DNA of 64,000 nt, taken from assembly GCA_018195615.1 (NCBI GenBank), contig JAGTPG010000002.1, positions 4,705,501 to 4,769,500 of the forward strand, in the 5' to 3' direction. Below the pieces are notes generated by a model. The model was not told the origin of the DNA. It made no database searches and worked only from the letters and a program-made list of their open reading frames with translations. Below are positions 21,082 to 30,165 of the stretch, in pieces. A program made the translations under genes and the position numbers. The DNA comes from Streptomyces tuirus. GTDB lineage: Bacteria > Actinomycetota > Actinomycetes > Streptomycetales > Streptomycetaceae. Each line of letters opens with the position of its first letter. Position 1 is the first letter of the stretch.

Positions 21082-21566
21082 GGCGGCGGCTCGGCCCGGC
21101 GGCTCTCGTAGCAGCCGGAGCGCTGGCCCTCGTGGGCTGCGGCGGCTCGGACTCCGGCTCCGGTTCCGGCGGCTCCGGCTCGGGAAGCGGCAAGGCCGAA
21201 CTCTCCGTGGGCTCCGCCTACATGCCACAGCCCGTCTCCGACGAGATGGCGGCCGGCTTCTTCACCATCACCAACAAGGGCGGTGCCGCCGACGAGCTGA
21301 CCTCGGTCACCAGCGACGTCGCCGGGCAGGTCACCGTGCACGAGACCGTCGGCCAGGCCATGCAGGAGGTCAAGAGCCTGAAGGTCCCCGCCCACGGTGA
21401 GCTGGTGCTGAAGAGCGGCGGCGACCATCTGATGTTCGAACAGCTGAAGCGCAAGCCGAAGGAAGGCCAGACGGTCTCCGTCGAACTGCGCTTCGCCCAC
21501 TCCGGCCCCGTCAAGGTCGAGATGCCGGTGAAGTCGGCCACCTACACCCCGAAGACCGGACACTGA
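21078..21566 (+). CDS. PCu(A)C copper chaperone lipoprotein
   Basis: 162 residues with a lipoprotein signal (VAAGALALVGCGGSD) and a Gly/Ser linker. The cupredoxin-like PCuAC domain has candidate copper ligands in VHETV, QAMQEVKSL and GGDHLMFEQLK, matching the family's H(M)x10Mx21HxM arrangement. It probably supplies Cu(I) to Sco1 and the oxidase. The GTG start overlaps the sco1 stop (GTGA), so the two are translationally coupled. The gene is intact and 13 bp before the CopC-CopD gene. Confidence 0.9.
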   Translation: MRRRLGPAALVAAGALALVGCGGSDSGSGSGGSGSGSGKAELSVGSAYMPQPVSDEMAAGFFTITNKGGAADELTSVTSDVAGQVTVHETVGQAMQEVKSLKVPAHGELVLKSGGDHLMFEQLKRKPKEGQTVSVELRFAHSGPVKVEMPVKSATYTPKTGH

Positions 21567-21579
21567 CGGAGGGACCACT

Positions 21580-23802
21580 GTGACCCAGTCCATCGCCCCC
21601 CGTGTCCGGGACCTGGTGCTGCTGCTCCTGGCCGCGGCCTGCGCACTCCTCGCCGGAGCCGGTCCGGCCGCCGCGCACGCCGCGGTGACCGGCAGCGACC
21701 CCGGGCAGGGGGCGGTGGTCCAGGAGGCCCCGGCCCGCATCTCGCTCACCTTCTCCGAGCAGGTCGCGATGTCCGGCGACTCGCTGCGCGTACTCGACCC
21801 CGAGGGCAAGCGGGTCGACTCCGGCGAGCCGTCCAACGTCAGCGGCACGACGTACGCCGTGCGGCTCAAGTCGGACCTGCCCGACGGCACGTACACCGTG
21901 GCCTACCAGGTCGTGTCGGCGGACAGCCATCCCGTCGCCGGTGCCTACACCTTCTCCATCGGCGCCCCGTCCAAGACCTCCGTGACGGTCTCCGGGCAGG
22001 CGACCGACGACGGCGTCGTCGGCTGGCTGTACGGCGTCGGGCGGTACGTGTCCTACGCCGGGTTCATCGTGCTGGTCGGCGGTGCCGCCTTCGTGCTCAC
22101 CTGCTGGCCACGCGGCTCCGGGGTCCGGCCGGTGCAGCGGTTCGTCGTCTCCGGGTGGCTCGCGCTCACCGCGTCGACCCTCGCCCTGCTGCTCCTGCGC
22201 GGCTCCTTCACCGGCTCCGGGAAGGTCGCCGACGTCTTCGACCTGTCCCTGCTCGGCCAGGTGCTCCAGACCAAGACCGGCGCGGCCCTGGTCTCCCGGC
22301 TGCTGCTGCTCGCCGCGGCGGCGCTGTTCGTCGCCGTGCTGTTCGGCTCGTACGACAAACGGGAGGACGCCCAGGAGAAGCGGGACCTGACCTTCGGGCT
22401 CGCGATCGGCGGATTCGTCGTGGCCGCCGGGCTCGCCGCGAGCTGGGCCATGTCCGAGCACGCCTCGGTCGGACTCCAGGCGGGCATCGCCATGCCGGTC
22501 GACATCGTCCATCTGCTGGCCGTCGCCGTGTGGCTCGGCGGGCTGGGCGCACTCCTGGTCGCCCTGTACCGGGCACCGGCGGACACACCCGTCGACGCGC
22601 CGGCCGTACGCCGCTTCTCCGCCGTCGCCTTCGGCAGTGTCCTCGCCCTGATCGCGACCGGCACGTACCAGTCCTGGCGCCAGCTCGGCTCCTGGTCGGC
22701 CTTCACGGACACGCGGTACGGGCAACTGCTGCTCGCCAAGATCGCACTCGTGGCCGTAATGGTCGGCGTCGCGTGGATCTCACGCCGGTGGACGGGTCGG
22801 CTGGCGGAGGCGGCGTCAGTGACGGCGTCGGCGTCGGCCGCGCGGGAGAAGGAACGGGTCGGCGCCGGGGCCGCGTCCTCGGGCGAGGGCCTGCGGGAGG
22901 AAGGCGGGCCGATGGGCACCGCCCCGGGTGAGGCCGAGGTTCGGGGCACCGGCCCGGGTGAGGCCGAGGTTCGGGGCTCCGAGCCGGCCGACACGGCAGG
23001 AGAAGCAGCAGCCGCCACTTCGGCCGATGTGCCGGCCGACACCGCGACCGACGAACCCGGCGACGCACCGGCCGATACACCTGGCGGCGCCACAACCGGC
23101 GCACCTGACAACGCACCAGCCGACGGCTCACCAGCCGACGCCGAAACCGCCGCTGCCGAACCTGCCGCCGCGGAACCCGCCACGGCCGAAACCGCCACCG
23201 TCGAACCCGCCGCTGCCGAGCGGGCCGCGCAACTCGCCCGGCAGCGGGCCGCTCGGGACGCCGCCCGGCAGAAGCGGCTGCGGGACGCCGACCCGAACCG
23301 CTTCGGGCTGCGCCGCTCCGTGCTCGCCGAGGCCGGCATCGCGGTCGTCCTGCTCGCCGTCACCACCGTGCTGACACAGACCGAGCCCGGACGTACGGAG
23401 CAGGAGGCCAAGGCGGCCACCTCGAACTCCGCGTCCTCCTCCGCCGACCCGGGCGCGTCCGGGGCACTGACCCTCAACATGCCGTTCGACACCGGCGGCG
23501 AGGACGGCAAGGGCATCGTCACGATCGACCTCGACCCCGCGCGCGTGGGCAGCAACGAGATGCACGTCTACGTGGAACGGCCCAACGGCCGGGCCTTCGA
23601 CATCCCCGAGGTGAAGGTCGACTTCACCCTGGCCGCCAAGGACATCGGGCCCCTGCCCGTCGTCCCCGACCACATCGCTACCGGACACTGGTCGGCGAAC
23701 GGAGTGCAGATCCCCATGGCCGGCGACTGGAAGGTCGACGTGACCGTGCGGACCTCCGACATCGACGAGGTGACCGTCACCAAGAACGCGCAGATCGGCT
23801 GA
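21580..23802 (+). CDS. CopC-CopD fusion copper protein with C-terminal YtkA-like domain
   Basis: 740 residues. A signal peptide ends AAAHAAV, whose His starts the CopC copper site; SADSHPVAGAYTF supplies another His. After the CopC domain (~30-130) come about eight membrane helices of the CopD type (~150-410). A long Ala/Pro/Glu/Thr-rich, disordered cytoplasmic or loop segment (~410-565) has a 10-residue duplication (GEAEVRG). Another membrane helix and an extracytoplasmic YtkA/DUF-like domain (~620-740) follow. CopC-CopD fusions import copper for respiratory oxidases. The disordered insert is unusually long. GTG 21580 is preceded by GGAGGG. Confidence 0.88.
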   Translation: MTQSIAPRVRDLVLLLLAAACALLAGAGPAAAHAAVTGSDPGQGAVVQEAPARISLTFSEQVAMSGDSLRVLDPEGKRVDSGEPSNVSGTTYAVRLKSDLPDGTYTVAYQVVSADSHPVAGAYTFSIGAPSKTSVTVSGQATDDGVVGWLYGVGRYVSYAGFIVLVGGAAFVLTCWPRGSGVRPVQRFVVSGWLALTASTLALLLLRGSFTGSGKVADVFDLSLLGQVLQTKTGAALVSRLLLLAAAALFVAVLFGSYDKREDAQEKRDLTFGLAIGGFVVAAGLAASWAMSEHASVGLQAGIAMPVDIVHLLAVAVWLGGLGALLVALYRAPADTPVDAPAVRRFSAVAFGSVLALIATGTYQSWRQLGSWSAFTDTRYGQLLLAKIALVAVMVGVAWISRRWTGRLAEAASVTASASAAREKERVGAGAASSGEGLREEGGPMGTAPGEAEVRGTGPGEAEVRGSEPADTAGEAAAATSADVPADTATDEPGDAPADTPGGATTGAPDNAPADGSPADAETAAAEPAAAEPATAETATVEPAAAERAAQLARQRAARDAARQKRLRDADPNRFGLRRSVLAEAGIAVVLLAVTTVLTQTEPGRTEQEAKAATSNSASSSADPGASGALTLNMPFDTGGEDGKGIVTIDLDPARVGSNEMHVYVERPNGRAFDIPEVKVDFTLAAKDIGPLPVVPDHIATGHWSANGVQIPMAGDWKVDVTVRTSDIDEVTVTKNAQIG
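22923..22977. repeat. 30-bp tandem duplication in the CopD linker
   Basis: A 25-bp block starting CCCGGGTGAGGCC and ending GGTTCGGGGC occurs twice with an exact 30-bp period, duplicating ten residues of the disordered segment. Confidence 0.85.
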
Positions 23803-23809
23803 ACCCACC

Positions 23810-25099
23810 ATGGCTGACCAGTCCATTCCGGAGGCCCGTACCCCCGGCACCGTCCCCGGGGCGCCCGAAGCGACCCCGACCCACGAGGGCATCTCACGGC
23901 GGCGGCTGCTCGGCACCGCCGGCGCCACGGGCCTCGTCCTCGGTACGACGGGCGCGGTCGTCGGATACGCGACCGCTCCCTCCGAGGCCACCGCTCCGCT
24001 CACCTCGCTCGGCGCCGACCGGGCGATGTTTCACGGGAAACATCAGCCCGGCATCACCGACGGCCTCCAGGCCCGCGGCCACCTCGTCGCCTTCGACCTG
24101 GCCGCGGGCGCCGGCCGCAAGGAAGCCGCCGCCCTGCTGCGGCGCTGGACGGAGACGGCCCGACGGCTGATGGCTGGTGAGCCCAGCCCCCACGACGACA
24201 CCGACGTGGCCCGGGACGCCGGGCCCTCGTCGCTGACCATCACCTTCGGCTTCGGCCACAGCTTCTTCGGCAGGACGGGCCTGGAGCAGCAGCGCCCGGC
24301 CGCCCTGGACCCGCTGCCCGAGTTCTCTTCCGACCACCTCGACAAGAACCGCAGCAACGGCGACCTGTGGGTGCAGATCGGCGCCAACGACGCCCTCGTC
24401 GCCTTCCACGCCCTGCGCGCCATCCAGAAGGACGCGAGCCAGGCCGCCAAGGTCCGCTGGCAGATGAACGGCTTCAACCGCTCCCCGGGCGCCACCGCAC
24501 ACCCCATGACGGCCCGCAACCTGATGGGCCAGATCGACGGCACCCGCAACCCGAAGCCGAGCGAAGCCGACTTCGACCAGCGGATCTTCGTGCCGGAGCA
24601 GGGCGAACCGGCCTGGATGGCGAACGGCTCCTACGCCGTCGTACGCCGTATCCGCATGCTCCTCGACGACTGGGAGAAGCTCTCCGTCAAGGCGCAGGAG
24701 GACGTGATCGGGCGCCGCAAGTCGGACGGGGCGGCGCTGTCCGGGGGCACCGAGACGACCGCGATGGACCTCGAGAAGACCGACGCCCAGGGCAACCTGC
24801 TCGTCCCGATCAACGCTCACGCCCGGATCACCCGGCCCGACCAGAACGGCGGCGCGGCGATGCTCCGCCGCCCGTTCTCCTTCCACGACGGCATCGACCC
24901 GGACGGCGTGCCCGACGCGGGCCTGCTCTTCATCTGCTGGCAGGCCGATCCGCTCCGCGGCTTCGTGCCGGTGCAGCGCAAGCTCGACCGCGGAGACGCA
25001 CTGTCGAAATTCATCCGGCACGAGTCGAGCGGGCTGTTCGCGGTGCCGGGCGGAGCAGCAGACGGCGAGTATGTGGGACAGAAGTTGCTGGAGGGGTGA
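23810..25099 (+). CDS. efeB: Dyp-type heme peroxidase, Tat-exported (EfeB-like)
   Basis: 429 residues with a twin-arginine signal (SRRRLLGTAGATGLVLG). The dye-decolourising peroxidase domain shows its hallmark GxxDG as MGQIDGTRNP at ~240, with HARITRP and the C-terminal LLFICWQADPLRGFVPVQ. It acts outside the membrane. In Streptomyces such an enzyme works with a copper radical oxidase or in iron and copper handling. Its place at the end of the copper operon, 7 bp after CopC-CopD, fits the copper role. It is intact. A near-perfect parS sequence lies within the coding region at 24028-24041. Confidence 0.9.
   Translation: MADQSIPEARTPGTVPGAPEATPTHEGISRRRLLGTAGATGLVLGTTGAVVGYATAPSEATAPLTSLGADRAMFHGKHQPGITDGLQARGHLVAFDLAAGAGRKEAAALLRRWTETARRLMAGEPSPHDDTDVARDAGPSSLTITFGFGHSFFGRTGLEQQRPAALDPLPEFSSDHLDKNRSNGDLWVQIGANDALVAFHALRAIQKDASQAAKVRWQMNGFNRSPGATAHPMTARNLMGQIDGTRNPKPSEADFDQRIFVPEQGEPAWMANGSYAVVRRIRMLLDDWEKLSVKAQEDVIGRRKSDGAALSGGTETTAMDLEKTDAQGNLLVPINAHARITRPDQNGGAAMLRRPFSFHDGIDPDGVPDAGLLFICWQADPLRGFVPVQRKLDRGDALSKFIRHESSGLFAVPGGAADGEYVGQKLLEG
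24028..24041. promoter_or_regulatory. parS-like site with one mismatch, inside the peroxidase gene
   Basis: GTTTCACGGGAAAC differs from the parS consensus only at the ninth base (G for T) and is extended by flanking T and A as in good sites. It encodes FHGKH within the peroxidase. Confidence 0.55.
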
Positions 25100-25159
25100 A
25101 AGTCCACTCCTGTGAGTTTGTGGGAGATGACGGTTCCGCGGGCCCATTAGGGTGAGGTC

Positions 25160-26092
25160 ATGCCAGCGAGCTATGCGTATCTCGGCCCCGAGGGCACCTT
25201 CACCGAAGTCGCCCTGCGCACTCTCCCCGAGGCCGCCACCCGGGAACTCGTCCCGTACGTCTCCGTCCAGTCCGCGCTCGACGCGGTACGAGCCGGCGAG
25301 GCCGAGGCCGCGTTCGTGCCGATCGAGAACTCCGTCGAGGGCGGCATCACCACCACCCTCGACGAACTGGTCGCCGGCGCGCCACTGATGATCTACCGCG
25401 AGGTACTGCTGTCGATCACCTTCGCGCTGCTGGTCCGCCCCGGCACCGAGTTGTCGGACATCAAGACGGTCTCCGCCCACCCCGCGGCTCAGCCGCAGGT
25501 GCGCAACTGGATGAAGAAGCACCTCCCCGACGCCCACTGGGAGTCGGCCGCCTCGAACGCGGACGCCGCCCGGCTGGTCCAGGAAGGCCAGTACGACGCC
25601 GCCTTCGCCGGCGAGTTCGCCGCCGCCCGCTACGGCCTTCAGGCCCTGGAGACCGAGATCCACGACGCGGAGAACGCCCAGACGCGGTTCGTGCTGGTCG
25701 GCCGGCCCGCCCGGCCCGCGGCGCCGACCGGCGCGGACAAGACCTCCGTCGTGCTGTGGCAGCGCGATGACCACCCCGGCGGTCTGCGCGACCTGCTGGG
25801 CGAGTTCGCCACCCGCGGCATCAACCTGATGCTGCTCCAGTCCCGGCCCACCGGCGCGGGCATCGGCAACTACTGCTTCTGCATCGACGCCGAGGGCCAC
25901 ATCTCCGATCGTCGGGTGGCCGAGGCGCTGATGGGCCTCAAGCGGATCTGCCTCCAGGTGCGCTACCTCGGCTCCTATCCGCGCGCGGACATGCGGCCGG
26001 GGGAGATGCGGGCGCCGCGGCAGGGGACGTCGGACGAGGAGTTCGTGGCAGCGGCGGACTGGGTGGCGCGCTGCCAGGACGGACGCTTCTAG
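25160..26092 (+). CDS. pheA: Prephenate dehydratase
   Basis: 310-residue enzyme converting prephenate to phenylpyruvate in phenylalanine synthesis. The PDT domain begins SYAYLGPEGTFTEVAL. It shows VPIENSVEGGI and the catalytic TRF motif as AQTRFVLVG near residue 175. The regulatory ACT domain follows (DDHPGGLRDLLGEFATRGINL, LQSRPTG, GNYCFCIDAEG), allowing feedback by phenylalanine. The gene is intact, cytoplasmic, and oriented with serS. In S. coelicolor the same pair is, from memory, SCO3962 and SCO3961. Confidence 0.96.
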   Translation: MPASYAYLGPEGTFTEVALRTLPEAATRELVPYVSVQSALDAVRAGEAEAAFVPIENSVEGGITTTLDELVAGAPLMIYREVLLSITFALLVRPGTELSDIKTVSAHPAAQPQVRNWMKKHLPDAHWESAASNADAARLVQEGQYDAAFAGEFAAARYGLQALETEIHDAENAQTRFVLVGRPARPAAPTGADKTSVVLWQRDDHPGGLRDLLGEFATRGINLMLLQSRPTGAGIGNYCFCIDAEGHISDRRVAEALMGLKRICLQVRYLGSYPRADMRPGEMRAPRQGTSDEEFVAAADWVARCQDGRF

Positions 26093-26116
26093 ACCGGTCG
26101 TACCTGGTGATTGTCG

Positions 26117-26428
26117 TTATCCACAGAAGTTATCCACAGGTCCGCTTCTCGACCTGGGGACAAGTCGACAACCAAGCATGAGTCAGTCGACAAATCGCCC
26201 TACAGGCCCCTGATGCGTCCATCGACGGGCAGGTCACCCTTCGTCCACCGTTTTCCCTTCCGTAACTCTTCGGGATGACCCAATTCCACTCGAAAGCGAG
26301 GATAGATCGGGTTTGGGGCGGGAATTCTGAGGGCGGCCGAGGCTTCCGGAGCGATCAATTCCGAAGTCCACAGATCTTCCACACAGCCTGTGGATAACTC
26401 TGCGAGGGGTGTGGACGCCTGTGGACAA
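26117..26428. promoter_or_regulatory. DnaA-box cluster in the pheA-serS gap
   Basis: TTATCCACA occurs twice directly (26117-26125 and 26130-26138). TGTGGATAA (26389-26397), TGTGGACGC (26410-26418) and TGTGGACAA (26420-26428) lie on the other strand. That makes four consensus boxes and one near match in a 515-bp gene-free gap. S. coelicolor has reported DnaA-titrating clusters H24, D78 and D89 near oriC; this may be the local equivalent of one of them. Confidence 0.8.
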
Positions 26429-26515
26429 CTCACAGCCAAGTCCCGCCCCCACAAGGGATTCGAGTCAATACAGCACCCTTGGCGTGCCTCGTTCCGGGGA
26501 GACCCCCGGCTTTTA

Positions 26516-26545
26516 TTGACACTGTGCGCATTTCACCCATAACGG
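26516..26545 (+). promoter_or_regulatory. Candidate housekeeping promoter for serS
   Basis: TTGACA (26516-26521), an 18-nt spacer and TAACGG (26540-26545), about 65 nt before the GTG start. The -35 is perfect; the -10 is weak. Confidence 0.4.
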
Positions 26546-26609
26546 CACGTAAGCCACTGCCGGAATAGTGAGTCGTGGGCGGTCACCCCACACCGGTAGC
26601 CTTGACCGC

Positions 26610-27887
26610 GTGATTGACCTTCGCCTGCTCCGTGAGGACCCCGACCGTGTGCGCGCATCGCAGCGCGCCCGTGGAGAGGACGTCGCCCTCGTCGACTCCC
26701 TCCTGTCTGCCGACGAGCGGCGCAGGTCGTCCGGCGTCCGCTTCGACGAGCTGCGCGCCGAGCAGAAGGCGCTCGGCAAGCTGATCCCCAAGGCGTCCGG
26801 GGACGAGAAGGCCGAGCTGCTGAAGAAGGCGGGCCAGCTCGCCGCCGACGTCAAGGCCGCCGACGCGGAACGCGACACGGCCGCTGCCGAGACCCAGGAA
26901 CTGCTCCAGAAGCTCGGCAACCTCGTCCACCCGGACGTGCCCGTGGGCGGCGAGGAGGACTTCGTCACGCTGGAGACGCACGGCACGATCCGCGACTTCG
27001 CCGGCGAGGGCTTCGAGCCCAAGGACCACCTCGAGCTCGGCCAGATCCTCGGCGCGATCGACGTCGAGCGCGGCGCCAAGGTCTCCGGATCCCGCTTCTA
27101 CTTCCTGACGGGCGTGGGCGCCCTGCTGGAGCTCGCCCTGGTGAACGCGGCGATGGCCCAGGCCACGGCGGCCGGCTTCACGCCGATGCTGACCCCGGCC
27201 CTGGTCCGCCCCCAGTCCATGGCTGGCACGGGCTTCCTCGGCCAGGCCGCCCAGGACGTCTACCACCTTCAGAACGACGACCTCTACCTGGTCGGCACCT
27301 CCGAGGTCCCGCTCGCGGCGTACCACATGGACGAGATCCTGGACGCCGACCGCCTCCCGCTGCGCTACGCGGGCTTCTCGCCCTGCTTCCGCCGCGAGGC
27401 CGGCTCGCACGGCAAGGACACCCGGGGCATCTTCCGCGTGCACCAGTTCGACAAGGTCGAGATGTTCTCCTACGTGACCCCGGAGGACTCCCAGGCCGAA
27501 CACCAGCGGCTGCTGGAGTGGGAGAAGCAGTGGCTGACCTCGCTGGAGCTGCCGTTCCGGGTCATCGACGTCGCCTCCGCCGACCTCGGCTCCTCGGCCG
27601 CCCGCAAGTTCGACTGCGAGGCGTGGATCCCGACCCAGGGCAAGTACCGCGAGCTGACCTCGACCTCGGACTGCACCGAGTTCCAGTCCCGCCGCCTGTC
27701 GATCCGTGTCCGTGACGGCAAGCAGGTCCGTCCGCTGGCCACGCTCAACGGCACGCTGTGCGCCGTACCGCGCACGATCGTGGCGATCCTGGAGAACCAC
27801 CAGCAGGCCGACGGCTCCGTGCGGGTGCCCGAGGTGCTGCGGCCGTACCTGGGCGGCCGGGAGGTCCTGGAGCCGGTGGCCAAGTGA
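26610..27887 (+). CDS. serS: Seryl-tRNA synthetase
   Basis: 425-residue class IIa synthetase. The N-terminal coiled-coil arm that contacts the tRNA-Ser variable arm spans ~30-105. The catalytic core shows YLVGTSEVPLAAYH, motif 2 as PCFRREAGSHGKDTRG and motif 3 as LNGTLCAVPRTIVAILEN. The GTG start (26610) gives the family N-terminus MIDLRLLREDPD. The gene is intact. Its TGA overlaps the GTG of the downstream HAD hydrolase gene, so the two are translationally coupled. It is preceded by the DnaA-box cluster and a candidate promoter. Confidence 0.97.
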   Translation: MIDLRLLREDPDRVRASQRARGEDVALVDSLLSADERRRSSGVRFDELRAEQKALGKLIPKASGDEKAELLKKAGQLAADVKAADAERDTAAAETQELLQKLGNLVHPDVPVGGEEDFVTLETHGTIRDFAGEGFEPKDHLELGQILGAIDVERGAKVSGSRFYFLTGVGALLELALVNAAMAQATAAGFTPMLTPALVRPQSMAGTGFLGQAAQDVYHLQNDDLYLVGTSEVPLAAYHMDEILDADRLPLRYAGFSPCFRREAGSHGKDTRGIFRVHQFDKVEMFSYVTPEDSQAEHQRLLEWEKQWLTSLELPFRVIDVASADLGSSAARKFDCEAWIPTQGKYRELTSTSDCTEFQSRRLSIRVRDGKQVRPLATLNGTLCAVPRTIVAILENHQQADGSVRVPEVLRPYLGGREVLEPVAK

Positions 27888-28687
27888 CCACCGGTTTCCC
27901 CTACAAGCTGGTCGCCACCGACCTCGACGGGACGCTGCTGCGTTCCGACGAGTCGGTGTCGCCCCGTACCCGTGAGGCACTCGCCGCGGCCACCGCGGCG
28001 GGCGCCGCGCACATCGTCGTCACCGGCCGTGCGGTCCCCTGGACCCGGCACATCCTCGACGAGCTCGGCTACCAGGGGCTGGCCGTCTGCGGCCAGGGCG
28101 CGCAGGTGTACGACGCCGGCGCCCACCGCCTGCTGACGTCGGTGACGCTGGACCGGCAGCTGGCCGGGGTGGCGCTGGCGAAGATCGAGGCGGAGGTCGG
28201 CCCGCTGTACCTGGCCGCGAGCCGCGACGGCCTGGACGGCGAGGTACTGGTGGGCCCCGGCTACGCCGTCCACGGGGCCCTCCCCGCCACCCCGTTCACG
28301 GACGCGTCGGATCTGTGGGCCGCGCCCCTGAACAAGCTCTACATCCAGCACCCGACGCTGTCGGACGACGAGCTGTGCGAGGTGGCCTCCCGGACCGCCG
28401 GCGGCTTCGTCACCGTCGTCATGGCGGGCGAGGGCATCGTCGAACTCCTGCCCCTGGGCCTGTCCAAGGCCACGGGCCTGTCCCTGGCGGCCCGTCGGCT
28501 CAAGCTGAAGGCGGCCGACACGATCGCCTTCGGTGACATGCCCAACGACATCCCGATGTTCGCCTGGGCCTCCTACGGTGTCGCCATGGCCGACGCCCAT
28601 GAGGAGTTGAAGGCGGTGGCCGACGAGGTGACGTCCTCGAACGAGGCGGACGGGATAGCGGTGGTGCTGGAGCGGTTGCTGGGCTGA
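27884..28687 (+). CDS. HAD-superfamily hydrolase, Cof/IIB type
   Basis: 267 residues with the four HAD motifs: KLVATDLDGTLLRSD (nucleophile Asp near residue 13), HIVVTGRAV, the Lys motif LGLSKATGLSLAA, and AFGDMPNDIPMFAWA. The cap inserted between motifs II and III is of the IIB/Cof type, seen in sugar-phosphate and pyridoxal-phosphate phosphatases. It is cytoplasmic with unknown substrate. The GTG start overlaps the serS stop, a coupling conserved in actinobacteria as I recall, though no functional link to seryl-tRNA synthesis is known. Confidence 0.93.
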   Translation: MTTGFPYKLVATDLDGTLLRSDESVSPRTREALAAATAAGAAHIVVTGRAVPWTRHILDELGYQGLAVCGQGAQVYDAGAHRLLTSVTLDRQLAGVALAKIEAEVGPLYLAASRDGLDGEVLVGPGYAVHGALPATPFTDASDLWAAPLNKLYIQHPTLSDDELCEVASRTAGGFVTVVMAGEGIVELLPLGLSKATGLSLAARRLKLKAADTIAFGDMPNDIPMFAWASYGVAMADAHEELKAVADEVTSSNEADGIAVVLERLLG

Positions 28688-28692
28688 TGCTC

Positions 28693-28797
<105 letters not shown>

Positions 28798-28992
28798 GGG
28801 TGGGCGGCCCACGCGATGTGCGATTCGCGTGCTCGAAGCGGCCGCCCCGGGCAGCTCCCCGTGTGGGGCGGGCTCTACGGAGGGGTAGCGACTACTCCGG
28901 AACCCGCCGCGGGCTGCCCTGAAGGGAGCTGGACGTACTGCCGTGCATGGACATCGTCCCGCTCCTCTCCCAGAACATGGCACCGGGCTCAT

Positions 28993-29029
28993 CGCCCGGC
29001 AGGACGAGAACTACTCTGCCTGCCGGGCG
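28993..29029 (-). terminator. Hairpin downstream of the small leftward gene
   Basis: CGCCCGGCAGG (28993-29003) pairs exactly with CCTGCCGGGCG (29019-29029), loop 15 nt, beginning 38 nt past the stop codon at 29067. Confidence 0.6.
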
Positions 29030-29066
29030 AATTGGACGCCACCGATTAAATCGGCGGCTGGGCCGG

Positions 29067-29330
29067 CTAGCGCCTGCGCCACCTGCGCCTGCGGGCCTTG
29101 CTGAAGAACCAGCCCGCGGGCGGCTCGTCGGAGCGCCAGGGCTGCGGCTCCGGCTCCTCGCGGCGCCAGCGCGCGGCAAGCATCCGGGCCCGGGCGGACG
29201 GCTCGGAGGTCTCGGCCGAGCGTATGAAGTCGTCGTCCAGAACGACGTCGTCGAGGTCGTCCCGGGCTTCGCCTCCGGGCCCGGATCCGGACTGCCCGCG
29301 GTCGTCGTACTGAGCCCTCTCGCCCGCCAT
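29067..29330 (-). CDS. Small basic-tailed hypothetical protein
   Basis: 87 residues with an acidic middle (DDLDDVVLDDDFIRSAE), a conserved-looking SARARMLAARWRREEPEPQPWR stretch split here by description only, and an Arg-rich C-terminus (KARRRRWRRR). No signal or membrane helix is seen. It resembles a small Streptomyces-conserved protein whose function I do not know. The basic end suggests nucleic-acid or acidic-lipid contact. ATG 29330 has an AGAGGA site 7 nt upstream. A hairpin terminator follows the gene. Confidence 0.65.
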   Translation of the reverse strand: MAGERAQYDDRGQSGSGPGGEARDDLDDVVLDDDFIRSAETSEPSARARMLAARWRREEPEPQPWRSDEPPAGWFFSKARRRRWRRR

Positions 29331-29435
29331 CCCCGTTCCTCTCTTCCAGCCGTCCAACTCCCGTGCGGTTCCCTTACATGCGGTTTGCTCAGTGTGCCCT
29401 GACAGAGGTGAAGCCACTGTCAAGGCCGGGGCACG

Positions 29436-30155
29436 TCACTCCTCGCCGGCCAGCGTCAGCGAACGCAGCTTCTGTCCGGCGTACCAGGTGGCGAGCACCG
29501 TGACGGCCACCAGCAGCACCGTCGCCGTGGTCAGGCCCACGTCCGAGCTCACCAGGTCCCCGCCGGACACCTTCTGGGCCACGGCCAGCGACCACTGCTG
29601 GACGCTCAGCGTGCGGGCCCCTGGCACCAGGGAGCCGAACAGCGCCTCCCAGACCAGCGCGTAGACGAGCCCGAACACCACCGCGTGCCGGGAGACCGTG
29701 CCGAGCAGCAGGAACAGGGCCGCGTAGGCGATCGAGGCGACCAGCGCGGCCACCGTGTAGGCGACGGCGACCTGCTGGCCGTTGCCGTTCAGGATGAAGC
29801 CCGCGATCAGCGTCGGCACCGCGGAGAACACCATCGTCACCGCGATCGCGACGATCAGCTTGGTGAAGATGATCGTCGGCCGCTTGATCGGCTTGGACAG
29901 CAGGTACACCACCGAGCCGTCGTCGATCTCCGGGCCGATCGCGCCGGTCCCGGCGATGACGCCGATGATCGGCACCATCGTGGCGAGGGCGAGGCCGCCG
30001 AGCAGGTCCGACGCCGTCTGGTCGTCAGCGCCGGCGAGGCCCCGCACCGCCACGGCGATCACGATCAGCAGCAGCGGCAGGGCGCCGAGGATGAGGGCCC
30101 GGCGCCGGCCGAGCAGGGCCCGGTAGGTGAGCCGGGCGACTGTGGGGTCGTACAT
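29436..30155 (-). CDS. ABC-2 type exporter permease
   Basis: 239-residue integral membrane protein with about six helices: ALILGALPLLLIVIAVAVR, LALATMVPIIGVIAGTGAIG, LIVAIAVTMVFSAVPTLIAG and AALVASIAYAALFLLLG, among others. It contains the permease-typical IDDGSVVYLLSKPIKR cytoplasmic loop between helices two and three. It is the last gene of a four-gene leftward operon (ATPase, permease, ATPase, permease) and pairs with the ATPase ending 10 bp upstream. Substrate unknown. It is intact, ATG 30155. Confidence 0.85.
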   Translation of the reverse strand: MYDPTVARLTYRALLGRRRALILGALPLLLIVIAVAVRGLAGADDQTASDLLGGLALATMVPIIGVIAGTGAIGPEIDDGSVVYLLSKPIKRPTIIFTKLIVAIAVTMVFSAVPTLIAGFILNGNGQQVAVAYTVAALVASIAYAALFLLLGTVSRHAVVFGLVYALVWEALFGSLVPGARTLSVQQWSLAVAQKVSGGDLVSSDVGLTTATVLLVAVTVLATWYAGQKLRSLTLAGEE

Positions 30156-30165
30156 CAGGGGCCTC

